A DNA stretch of 64,000 nucleotides from Heterobilharzia americana (Eukaryota > Platyhelminthes > Trematoda > Strigeidida > Schistosomatidae): contig CALYCZ020000059.1 in the NCBI GenBank assembly GCA_944470555.2, forward strand, positions 1 to 64,000, read 5' to 3'. Each line of letters opens with the position of its first letter. Position 1 is the stretch's first letter. A model generated the notes under the pieces. The model saw only the letters and a program-made list of their open reading frames with translations, did not search any database and was not told where the DNA came from. This document shows, one piece after another, positions 26,877-39,500 of the stretch. The position numbers were made by a program, and so were the translations under genes.

Positions 26877-29800
26877 TTTTCCAGATTCGTCGCTTGTTTT
26901 AAGTTTGTATTGGGAAGCAATGTTTTCAATTTCTACTGATTAATTTCCATAGGATATTGAATACAAAAGAGGGTGACCAATTTGTACATTATCTGTGAGA
27001 AGGGCTCATACGTATGACAAAATGTGGTGCATCTATTTCTATATTTGTAAACAGAATCATCTTGCGCTGCAAAGTTGCTGACCAAATCAGAGAACGGCAC
27101 ATTTAAATTAATAAATACTTCTTTACTGTTATTCAACTACGCATGAAATTTGGATGATCAAATAATTTTCGGGAGAAAAAAGATACGAAACATAGAGATG
27201 GAAAGTAGATCATTCAAGCAGCACCTACCTCAGATCCTGATAAAAAATTGGAGAAGCAGTTCACTCAAGGCTTAAAAATCTTGTTCATCTTCCTATAGCA
27301 TTGATGAGCTTTTCTAAATAATTAATTTTCAGTGTATGATTCAGTAAATCGGAAGTATCCGTGAAGTAACACTGACTTGCCTTGTATGCAACTGTTCTAT
27401 AAAGAATACACACAAATCTTATGTATCACTTTAAGCATCATTTGACCAGTTTTGAATGGTACATTTCCGGTCAAATTTTGTTCGCTGCTATAAATGTGTG
27501 CTACACATACCTTTGTGCTTAGAACTGCTTACATAAAAATCCCTTCAAGACATAAATTTCCAATTTTATTTCAGCTTCTCATCAGTTTCATCAAAGTGTC
27601 ATCAATAAGCCTTGAAAATGTTTGATAACGATTCGTATTCCAATTTACTTTTAACGGTGAGGTGGTCGCACATAGAAGAAAAGAACATCAGTCGGTTAAA
27701 ATGTAGAATTGATTTTTAAGTAATCATAAGATGCCAAGGAGAATTTTCTTAACTCTGCTACGTGCCTGCTCTACACTGGACCCTAAGATAAATATGTAGT
27801 ATTCGTTCGATTAAACTCTATTCTCTGTGGCAGCCAGGCTTATGGATTACTAAAACAGACAAGTTGCTTTCATTTCTAAGCATCAATAATCGGAGTTTAT
27901 TTTTATGACTCATGGCTATGCATCATTTAAATTCAGAATGTTCAAAGGCAGATAAATCCCGTCGACTCTTTTCAGTTATAATTCATTCTTGATAACATTA
28001 TTGCTCTTCATTTTGATGACTTAATGTGTTAAACGAGTTTCAAAAAATCCTGTGCGTGTTTCGTGAGGAATAATAACACACGGACGACAACTTATGCTAT
28101 GTCTAACAGCCTTACTTCCCTTCTACAAGTGAATGATATATCCTATGAACTTCATACCAATAATCCTCTTATTAGACAATCTATTTTGAAATGGTATTCA
28201 TCCCATTTACTTAGTATATTGGCACTTTAAGGATTTTAGGCATGCTTCATATTTTTTCAGATAATAGCAACTTTCTTCGTTTGTGCTGCTTCCGAACATG
28301 GTGATTCACTTGGCAGTCGACGTGATGACAACGATTTCATTTTCTGATGCGGAAACTAAAATACTCTGATGTTTATGGAAACACATTTTCGCTGAAGGGA
28401 AACTAGAAGTGGTGTAGAAAATAGATTTTATGCAGAAACAGAATCAAGTATGCGATGTGTGTGAGAAAGATCTCATGATTTATCCCAAGGTTTTTACGCA
28501 AAAACTAGTTATTTTAGGAATTTATTAGAGTAAGTATACCATTTTCAGATATTCTAAGCGATTGTAGTCGGTGATAAGTTGCAAATGTAAATCAATCAAA
28601 GTTTCACAAGTGAGTTGTCTGTTCAAAGCTTTTTTATCTCATCGGTGGATTTGGTTATGTTTATCCCACAACGAACTCGCAAGCCCACAACAGTAGATGC
28701 CTGAACAGTTTGTAGTGTAAGATACGGAACATGAAGCCTTTTCCAGAGATGGTTGAAAGAAACAAAACTAGACTTAGGGTATTATGTGAATTTTAGTTGT
28801 TTGGATGGTAATCTGATAAGAAAAGGAGTGGCATTGTCTCACATAGCAGTTGACATTAGTCGAGTTGATATCGGAAACCACCATGATGAACATGCACCTG
28901 TACATCAGTGTGTAAATAATTTATAACTTTAGGGGAAATAGAATACAGTTATTTATAGTATGCAGCTAAAAGACATGAAAAGTGGTGGAGTTTACTATGA
29001 AGAATATAATCCTATTTACAGATCCCAATGTCATATAAAAGCCATAATCAAATCACGAGAATTTTGAAACCTACAAGTAATTTGGTTTTCGCTACCTGGA
29101 ACGTTTCATCCAGAGGTTACAATAATAATAAATGAAATGAATATGTTCTCTGATGGAGTCGAAATGCACTCAGCAGTCTTGTGCACCTTAGTGCAGTAGG
29201 TAATGAACCACATCTGTTTTCTTAAGGACAGTGACTCTATTCGGCTACTCAGACCTTGGTAGATGGAGATATAACTATGTTGCAAACACATGTATACATC
29301 TACATAAAACAGTGAATTGATGCACTCATAAGAACTCAAGGTGAACAAATTCATAGCACTTGTGTTTGCCTTTAATCTACTATTGACAAACATCCAGATG
29401 CTTCATGTTAGGAATGTAGGTTTCTAGATGATACACAGATACTTATCATAAGAAATCCATATTGATGAGAGCTTTGATAGAAGAGAGATATCTCTATTCT
29501 TTGAACTCTAAGGAATTAAAAAGGCCGTCGGCGTATTTACTTGGTATCACGAGGACAATAACGAACGATAGAAGTCCACTGAAGTAATGTCTGTGAATTT
29601 AATTTCGAAACGTTTTGTCCATGCTGACAAATAGTTCATTTAAATAGATGGTGAGTTTGGTTCTTCGATGCCAAACTAATCTAACTTATCTGCTTTAATG
29701 TGAGAAGTCATAAAATAAGTGAATCTCACCATCCCTGTGTAAGACAAGGAACATTTTATTTACTGTCCCTGATCTACGCTAATGCTGCTTTATTTGATTT

Positions 29801-30640
29801 GTCTGTAATACAACTCGATAATAAACACTACACATACAAAATTCGTGATTTCTAAGTCGAAATGAAAGTAATGAGTTGCATTTTGGTTTGTTCAAGGTTG
29901 TTGTGTTCATCAATAAATTATCGAAAATTTGTATTAAAACGTGCAGAAGCAAATGAACGTGACGAGTTATATGATGAAATAAACACGTTTTGATTTCATA
30001 CAAACTACAATTTGCATTTCTCATAAATGGGGAATTTAGTAGATTATATTTCGGAAATGACGTTTCCTAAATTAATTAATATGTATGACTGCATATTAGC
30101 AACCACTTGTAGACTGGATTCTATGTGAATGTGAAGCGATTTCAAATAACTGCATTATTCTCTATCTGAATGAAAACTGTCTAACCATGCTTCTTACTGC
30201 GAACTGAGAGTGGTCAAGTTTGCGCAAACTCTGATTCTCTCTTGTTCAAAGAGTGTTTTCGCAGTCGTATACTGATATGTAGGTCAAATATAATGAGTGG
30301 AGATCACTATTACATTCCGATTACACCTTCTTGCCTCCAGAGTTTGCTTTCTTTTCAAGTTGTTTGAAAAGTTCCAGTTTTGAACTGAAAAATGCAGCAC
30401 AAAATGTCACTCAGTTTAAATATTTTGATGAATTTCCATCAGCTTGGAGAGTAAAGAAAAAAAGATATGGTAGCCGCCTTTGAAGTGAATCACAAGAGAA
30501 TGGTTGATAATGAATGTAACCAAGGAAATTGTAAACTGATATTGCATATTGTAATGTCCAAGAGTAGCCACTTTTTTGAACGCTTATTTTGGGTATGCAG
30601 TTTTCAGAAACTTTATTTTTAATTAATGAAATTTTTTTAC

Positions 30641-33600
30641 TAACTCAATTGTTTATTCTTTTCCATGACTTAAACATCTTTAATTGTATCTTATCGCGTG
30701 TTCTCAAAAATTTGAAAATCTGCTTGTAGAAAAAGGAAATTGATTTGGAGAATGAAATTTTAATATTTTGTCTGGCAAATTCCCATCAGCTGCTTACAGT
30801 GCAGTGGTTATTACTGCATACGATATATTGAAATCAAGAAATCAGTAATCTCGATCTTAAGTTCTCGAAGCTTCAGAACAGTGGAATTAGTTCAAAAAGG
30901 CTTTAGAGTAAAAGCCTTGTTGTGAATCAGTTTTAAGTCTCAGCGCACACTTTAGAAGAAATCACTGATGAACCATGTAATGTGTAAGGGGATCAATTGT
31001 AAATGGGTAATAAATGTAAGAAAGGACAAATGACTATTGGAAGTAAGTAGCTATGTAGATGAAACGAGATGAAATCATATTTACCAAGTGAGTGAGATAC
31101 TAACCACATTCTTCTTCTGTACTTAAGGGTCAGGTTGAAATAGTTCACTTGAGCGAAAAGTATTGATCCAGACATTCTGTGCACGTTATTTATTTTTAAA
31201 GGACTTGAGGTTTCTACTTGACATCCTGTCTACATAGCGTCTGGTGAATGCCCTTGTTAGAATTTTACTTCCTTTTCAGCTCATATTCCTGGAAACATGC
31301 TCAGAGGACTAAATGGACACCCTCCTCTCAGTCCTTTCAATTTTATTGGCAGCACGAAGGTTGAAGGTGAAATAAGTAGGGTAATTATCCAGTTTTTACT
31401 AGTTTAGCAAGCATGTGGTATTGTTTAGTGATACAAATTTAGCCGCAAGAAAGCTTCTCTACAGTCCTACTTCGATTCTCGCGTCTATTTGATTGAATAC
31501 TGAATCTCTGTTCTATACAAAGTGTATCAAAATCTTTTCTACACTTAGGTGTTTATTTCTCTTGATCTGTTTTTTGCCACACTTCAAAAGAAATCTCTCA
31601 AGATATCCCTCCACTTGGAAACAGTTCCCAACAAAGTTTAGTTCTTTCTCTAGTTTGTTCGCAGAACATAATTTCCAAGCTCTAGTGTAAATTGTTTTTA
31701 CTTTCAGACTGTATGTAGATGACGAGTATTCGTAAGATAAAGTGATATTACTTTATTCAGCGAAATTTGTCCTTGTGGCTTCAGGCGAATTTATCAAGGG
31801 ATCTAAATGCGTGATAATATACTGTTTAGAATGATAATTTTGTCACTTAAATGTCATTTTAACAAAATACTTCCATAGCACACATTTCAGTTTTAAACTG
31901 AAAGATCTTTCTAGGGAAATAAAATTGATAGATTCCTTACAAGTTATTTGTCTCCGTATTCAAAAGGTGTTAAAATAGACCTGGGGTTTAGACACTCACC
32001 AGTTTAGCAAATAAGCTTTCAGTGTTTTTATATGATCCATAAAACTATTCAAAATTAAAACAATAATTAAATTGGTAAAAATGTTTCACAGCCTTCTGTT
32101 TCTGACTTGCCTTTTTTCTTATCGATCGAAAAACTGTTTGTACATGTATATCGTTGGGTTTTATTATGCCAGAACCTAGGTGCACTGTTTATCTAAATAT
32201 TGATTAATCTATGTATTTTAAGTTTTTCATGCTTTTTTATAGAAGTTGAAACGAATATTGCATTCCCTAAAGTTGCTCTTAGGAGCCTTATTTGCACTTC
32301 TTAATCCATGAGTAAACAATAAACTAAAATATCAACGAGTAAGACTGTCACCCCTCTTTATATAACACATAAACATAGCACACAGTTAAGGTCACTTAGC
32401 GAAATTATAACTGGTAATGTTGATGCTGTCTCGTCTAGACAGATGGCTTGGATAAACACACAGATTCAGTTATTCATGTATAATCACTGACCAGTCACAT
32501 TTAAGAAAAATATTAGCAGATTTTCAAAACATTATTAAAATTCTACATGCAATCATGATTATCATACAAGTCTCTTTTTCCAGTTAAGCTAAACTTACAT
32601 TCTAAAAAAACATATTTGTTGACAATTATCGCTCCTCACTTAAGCTGCAGGTAGGTGTTTCTGAAGTGGCAAGTGAATATTTTAATCTTCAGTTATCAGG
32701 TAATGTCTCATTTTTTTCAAGTAAAGTAGACATTTTTATTGTATGCAATGAATTCGATTGATAATCTTAGTGGTAGTAATTCCCTCTTAATTTTAAAATA
32801 ACTTGCGCATTACAAGTTGAAGATTGTTGCAACAACAGCTCACAAACAATTCAAATTGTGAACACGAATGACTGACGTTCCAAACAGTGTTAAAAGTTGA
32901 AAATCAGGGTAGTTAATAAGATAGCATTCAACCTAAAAATTTCCCATTAACAATAAGTTTGAGTGAGTTTAACGATTTAATCCCTGTATATCTACTGAAA
33001 AACACAGATACATTTTCTTAGGTTAAATCACAAATTAGTAGATATGTGATGTTCAGTAAATGCAGACCTAACATGAAATCAATTCATAACGACCCTCTTA
33101 TACACCACCCATCTTTCTGATATCTTCCACCACGGTCGAATGTTAGAGATATCACTTAGTTAAACATGTTTTCCCGGAACATATTCATAAAGGAAGCATG
33201 GAATTTGAAACTATTTGATGAGATGATCTTATTCACACCTAAGTGATACTGTTAGGTTGCTTCAAAATGTAACAATTACTGCTTCAATTTTGGAAGTTAG
33301 TGAGTTTAGTGACTGAGAACTGCACTAAACTTGTGCACTTGTCAATGTAAATGTTTTCCCTTTATAAAGTCATATAGTGGTTTGCAGGTTTTGTCGAGTC
33401 GGAAAAAGTGTTTCTTGTAATCAACTTCAAAATTAGCTCGTGTATGTAACGAAAGCACTCTTGGTATCCTAATTAGACTCCCGGAAATGATACATTAGGA
33501 TATTTGGTATGAAAAGAATCACTGAGTATTATTTGTTTATTCCAGATGTATTTTGCAAGACAGACAGACTAATGTTTAACAATAACTAAAATCAGAATTC

Positions 33601-34998
33601 ATTTACACAAATATGCAAGAGCAATCAAACAAAACGCCATCCTGAATAAAATACTAGTGGATTTGCTATGCGATTCTGATAATGATAATAAACCGCAGGG
33701 AAACTGGGTCGAAACGAAGGAAATATGTGTTGGCATTTGGTGAGAAGGCGTAGACGTTTTCATTGAGATAATACCTTGTTTTAAGGCCCAAAGATCTGTT
33801 CTTATTTCTGTGTTGACAATAACTTTGTCAAAAGTATTTTACGCAACATTTGTTAGTTATCATGTTCGAAAACTCTGGTGCAATAACTTCCTTTTCTTAG
33901 TTATTTCTTCAATTTACTGTCGGTTTACCAACAGTAGACTAAGTACGAATCAATATATTATTTTCAAATAAACAAATATGGGTAACAGCCAGTGTTTCCC
34001 TTCTTCTGTTTTCCACAGTTTAGTGTGGAATTTCGGTTAAAAAACAATTTTCGAGTAAACATTTTAATCATATGATATGAACATGGGCAGTAAATTGTTA
34101 CTGCATAAATGACTGGTAGGCAATCCTGATTTCATATACGATGCATCTAATTAGAAGACGAAAATGAAAACGAAGTTTGAATACTAACCGCTGTGTGTAG
34201 ATTCGTGTGTGTATCTTTTAACTGGACTATATGCCTCATTTTTAAAGCCTATTTCCACCAAGTTCAACTTTTCTTATCTTCAAGTTCCACCTAAAAAGTA
34301 ATACCATGATTAACACCGTTTAAAATATGAGGCAGCTTTGATAATTGTTTCAAACGCTATCGATTGCCAAGTCATGATCTACGTGACTCTAATATTTTCA
34401 GATTTTCTGCCAAAATATCTCATAAAATGTAGACCAGTAGCACTTCTTCACAAAATAACCAAACATAAGATGCTTTTACTATATAGTTTGACTGACTTAA
34501 TGTTGGTGAGTTAGAAGCAATTAGGAACAGTTTATGAAATTTGAACTCAACAGAAGGGGGTTCAGTTTTGAACTAACTTAACTTTAAGCTTTACAAGTAT
34601 TGTATACAATAAAGAAAGAATTTTCAACAATACCTTTGCATAGTTGCTCTTCATTCAGGATCTACAACAGGTTTCGTTTTTAAATTCATGCTTGTTTTCT
34701 TCTGGATTTTCTAAGTCATATTGGCAAACTAAGTTTATCTGTTTGGCAACATGATCAGAATTAAAGCTTTCGTTCGCAGATTACAAATGAGGTTCTCTCA
34801 AGATACTTCCAAATGGATATCCCAATTCATGTGCATATGCAGAAGCAGATGGACTAGAATAACAGAAAGGAGGGTTTTCGTTCGCATTTCTTAGCACATA
34901 TCTAAGACTCCAAGATTGGTTTCGTGAATGAACTTCTAGAAATTAAAATTATTTCCCTTTTTGTTACCAGCAGTTTATACTTATTTCATCCTAGAGGT
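30641..34998. other. AT-rich non-coding stretch
   Basis: No supported gene, repeat or RNA over about 4.4 kb between the palindrome and the SINE upstream of the transporter gene. Confidence 0.6.
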
Positions 34999-35340
34999 TT
35001 CCAAAGTAACTATGTCAGAGATTTTTCAAGTTGATATTGATCATGGACTGACATCAGTTGCAGGAACATTAGAAACCTGGAAGGACTGGACAGCTGTCAT
35101 CCTAGTATGGGACTCTCCAGCAGTGCGTACCCATGGTCCAGCCTCACTGGAGACCCAACCCAGGATCTTCAGGTTCTGTGGCCAGCACGTTACGATTGAG
35201 ACACTGCCGGAACCCAGCGGTTTATATTCCCAAGTTCACGATTTAGCGCGACCATCACCTAGAGTCATCGTTGAGTATTTATCCTCACGACTACCAGGTT
35301 TGCCCCAGCGGTCAAGACTACTGATTGAGACTTAAGGAAT
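34999..35340 (-). repeat. Hammerhead-type SINE remnant c (long form)
   Basis: A GC-richer block of about 340 bp in AT-rich surroundings. The hammerhead region lies at 35083-35127 on the minus strand: the stem I halves GGACTGGAC/GTCCAGTCC persist and the GAGTCCCATACTAGGA segment is clear. The core reads CTGGAGA in place of CTGATGA, and the GAAAC segment is lost. A degenerate B-box-like segment is at about 35149-35162 (complement). The 124-codon open frame across it is a by-product and not a gene. Confidence 0.6.
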
Positions 35341-35388
35341 CAAGAATCGAAACTAGTCGCCAATGAGCACTGGATCAATTGACAGTGG

Positions 35389-35479
35389 GGTTTGTGGGGA
35401 TTTAGTGATTTTTCAAGTTGGTGTTCATCATTCCAATGATAAACCCCAACTTGAAAAAATCACTAAATCCCCACAAACC
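35389..35479. repeat. Near-perfect 35-bp inverted repeat (hairpin)
   Basis: 35389-35424 and 35445-35479 are inverted copies with about a 20-nt loop; I see one indel in a T run and one mismatch near the loop. It lies about 50 bp after SINE remnant c and about 950 bp upstream of the first transporter exon. Confidence 0.9.
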
Positions 35480-36424
35480 TCCGAATTCAATACGTCAGAG
35501 ATTGTCTACGAACTCTATAATCTTAAATTGCCTATAATATTCCTTATGTTTGGTCTAAATTACATATGTGCAGAAACTGTTTGCTTAACGGTTAAGGATA
35601 CAGTTTTTGATTTCTATACGTTCACTGCAGACAGAATTTCATATATTTATTTCTCAGTGTCACCACCCATATCGCTGCTAGCTCACTGCAGTGAACTTCA
35701 AAATAATTTTACATACAAGGCCTTAATCAGTAAAAGAGTAAATTGATGCCAAGTAACCTACTTGTAAACGTTTTCTGATCCAATAATAGACCTTCAGCAA
35801 TTCAAATAGCTAAACGCTTACGTATCTTACATTATTACTGAATGATGTTCGCTGGAATCTTAATAGGAGCATAGGTTTCATCAAGAATCAAAATACGTCT
35901 CGCTCGCGGGTGCCAACTGGCCCAAAGTAAAGGCATTAATAGCTTGAGGTTGGCTGAATCCTAAGAACTGGTGTAGGGTTATATTTAGTTTTTTTCAACC
36001 TTTTTCAGACTAGTTCTTTAAATTATTGAGTATCTTTTTGAATAAATAATGCATCTCATTCACGAAAACCCCAATACAAAATTTAAACTCAGTTTTCTGC
36101 GACCCTGAATTTCATATTTTACAATTATTCCAAAAAACAAATTTTATTCCCACTCATATAACATGGGTTTACAGTTACAGTATGATGAAAAACCTAATGA
36201 GATGAAGGTGCATGCGAATTGGCAATGGCCAGTTCCACTGTCATATTTAACTGGTTATTGATGAGGTAGTAGAAGTCTTACAGATTAATATTCATGATAT
36301 GGGGTGATGATTGCACATTAATATTCACTTCATCTACTTCCCGTATTATTGCCTGTCTTTTTCACTTGCTACATATCAAGATCACTTCTTGGCGTAATCT
36401 TATATATAATAAATTTCACCCAAA
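35480..36424. other. Region upstream of the transporter start codon
   Basis: AT-rich. It should hold the promoter and 5' UTR of the SLC13 gene, but I cannot identify a TATA box, initiator or upstream exon with confidence. Confidence 0.4.
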
Positions 36425-36544
36425 ATGAAACTTTCTGGAGCTTTTAAATATTTTTGGATCACTCTTCTGGCATTCAGAAGTGTCATTTTCTGCTGTTTGT
36501 ATCCCGTACTATTGGCCTTACTTCCAATTATGATACCTGGAAAG
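36425..36544 (+). CDS. SLC13 exon 1
   Basis: Residues 1-40, starting at the only plausible ATG. One hydrophobic segment ends in LLPIMIPGK, which aligns with the family's VIPTK just after the first membrane span. Donor GTAAGA, phase 0. Confidence 0.88.
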
Positions 36545-39500
36545 GTAAGATCTGAATTCTGTCATTATACGTTTTACTTTGAATGTGACTCTGAGTTTAT
36601 CTACTAAAACCAATTTCATTCCAATTATATGTAAATGGATTTGTTGAGGTATATATCTTAATCCAATTAGACACTGAATCCTTGTAAGACTTTCTCTAGT
36701 TCACCTACAATGCTTCCAGGATATATATGAAATAAATGACCACACCTAAACCTAAAACGATAATGCATCTACACAAATGAAAAGCATTGACAGCTTGGTA
36801 AGGATTATTAAATGAAAGTCTCTCTCTGAGGAACATGGAATGAGGCTTGTGCATGTATTGGAAGCCAAAAGGAAACTTTTATAAATCCTGTTTAGTTAGA
36901 AAGTTTAAACAGTTCTGTTCAATCGCTGATCTTAAAATAAACTGGAAATCATCTAATCTGAAAGTGTGATTGATTCGTACGTTCAGTATAAACTTTTGCA
37001 TCACAAAGTACTTTCACCATATATCTTGCAAAGACTGTATCGCATTCTCAGTTATTTACATAATGAAAAAATTCCAAGGCTATGTTTTCTGATATTGCTG
37101 TCAAGCTTTTCCTGATTATAAAAATGTTTTGTTAGAGCTGGCAAGAGACTCTCAACAACAAGAATCAAATTGTAAGCTATCACAACTGATTAGCGTTCGA
37201 CATGCTGGCAGAGTTAGCTAAAAGTGATTTTAGTGTCGGAAAATCACTCACTCATTTTTGACACAGTCTCACAAGTTCAAAAAAACACATTTCAGTTATC
37301 ATTATAGGAAATCACACTTTGTATTATGTTTTTTACTATAGCCAGCTAAAGGAGCCTACGTGTTTACTACTTATGACTGGTCTGTGGGTGACTGAGGCTA
37401 TACCCATTTACATAACTGCTCTGGTTCCATTGGTTTTTGGACCCTTGCTTGGGATTGCACCAGCGTCAGTCATTTCACCATCATACATGAAGGTGAGTCT
37501 TTTAACATGATAATTTAAAATAGTTTTTATCTGCACTGACTACTTTGGTTTATACAAATCACAATTTTTTGATGACTGCTAACTCAATTCAGGAGTGGTG
37601 AATAAGCAAATCTTATCGTTTAACTCGTATAGCTTACAGTCAGTTTTCCACTTATTTTATCTAACTTAAGCCAGTATTCATGTTTGTCAAATAAATTGAT
37701 TCGAAACACCAAGATCTTAAAAAAACATAGGTACAGAAACAATCTTAATTTTCTAGGCCCTCCTACCACCACCCAGATTGCAAATAACAAGCAGTAAAAA
37801 TGGCGATGTACGCTCGACAACATAAAAGCCATGAATGAGAAGTATAATTTTTGCTAAATCTAGCTTTTAGTTTTTAAAATTACAGATTAAATTATCGTGG
37901 ATTAGTAGTGGTTCGTGTGGAAGAATTTCCGCAGTGTGAAAAGACACTAGTCACTCTTTTCTTTGGAGTCAACACTTCAGTGGATGGCCAAAGAATAGGT
38001 ATTGCATTAAGGAACTCCGCTATAAATGTGAATGTTAATTCAAATAACAGGTTCAGTTCAACACTTGAAATTACCAAGTTTTACTTTCTGTAAATGACTT
38101 TACCATGATGTTAAATGTTTTTCTTTAACACATCTTGCCTGGCAAATTCAGTATCAATAATGTGAAAACAAAAGTATTTTTTCGCATTGTGAGGATACAG
38201 ATTGTTTGTCCATCATCTGTTGGAAAGCAAACATGACTGAAAGTGGTATTTGTCAACGCACCTTTAAAAATTACTTATCTCTGAACAATTCATAAGGTTG
38301 TGGATATGTGTTGTAAAACTGTTATCAAACAGAAGTAACTGTGCAACTATTCACTATCCTGAACAGGATGGTTCACACTATTATTTGCTGTAAAAGATAT
38401 TATTACAAAGGTTAACATTTTACCATCTGCCTAGTGCGGATGTTATTCTTGTTACCTAGTAAGCTGAGCATTCTTTTGCACTTGAAACGTTAGTTGTGAG
38501 TAAAATTCACACTATTTAAGCTTATCCTCGCAACCAGTAAAGAAGACATCTTTAATACATCAAAATGTTCTCTGTTTTAGGATACAAATGTACTTTTCTT
38601 TGGTGGCTTGATGGTAGCTTGTGCAATGGAAAACAATTATATCCATAAACGAATTGCTATCTCCGTTCTCAAACTAGTTGGAAGTGACCCAAAAATGTAC
38701 GTTTTTTATAATTAACATATCGCTAACAAAATCTGTGTGCTTTTGGAAATTTATAGGGTAATTAGAATTATCACTGACAGTTATAGCAAGCAAGTTAGAA
38801 AAATTCAGTGTGTAAGTTCCTTTCAGAAAGTACAAGGGATAATTAGCAGATTAGCGGTTTACTTATAGGTATATATCCGAACCAGGTTGATAATTTAAAA
38901 AAGCTTATGAATTGGTTAAGTGATATTTTTGCGATATAATGCATGTGAAAAAACCGTTTTGTGCCTTCTTTGTTGGGAAGTATAAATATCATAACAATCA
39001 AAATCCAATATTTATGTAAATAAATAGCACTGGATTTTATCTGAGTTTTTTCACGATTAGAATGTAGGAGAAAGTAATACACTATTTACCATCTCTATTT
39101 TCACAGAAAGCATAAGTGATGATAGTCTCTGACAATACTTTTATATTGTGCGTTAATCATTTGCAAAGAACTACCCTAATTATTATGGTAGTTTCAAATA
39201 AACAATATTTAACTGCACGGAGTCAAACAGAAAAGTCAGCTTACTTTTAAACCAAGAAAATTCATTTTTGTGTCATACTGACGATTGTATCTTTTGTCAG
39301 TGTGCCAACTTTTTGTATTAATGCAGGTTTGGCTGATTCAAATGAATTCCAGAAGCTTCTGTCGAACATATATTCGTACAGCAAGCGTAGGATTAGAGAA
39401 AATACTGTACATGAATTTCAACGGTTCACCCACAACACTAAAATTCTATATCAGGAAAATGTTTAGGTAGAGAACTGCTTACTGATCTTGTTTGTCTCTT

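Larger units (their letters stand above)
23497..30640. repeat. Right arm of 22-kb palindrome
   Basis: Inverted near-identical copy of 8251-15392. Its inner end is the 3' half of RTE copy 5. Its outer end at about 30640 passes straight into unrelated AT-rich DNA with no RTE at the junction, unlike the left arm. No gene is seen in it. Confidence 0.93.

Noticed and set aside
34961..35335. 124-codon frame upstream of the transporter
   Set aside because: It lies across a hammerhead SINE remnant; its composition comes from the repeat.
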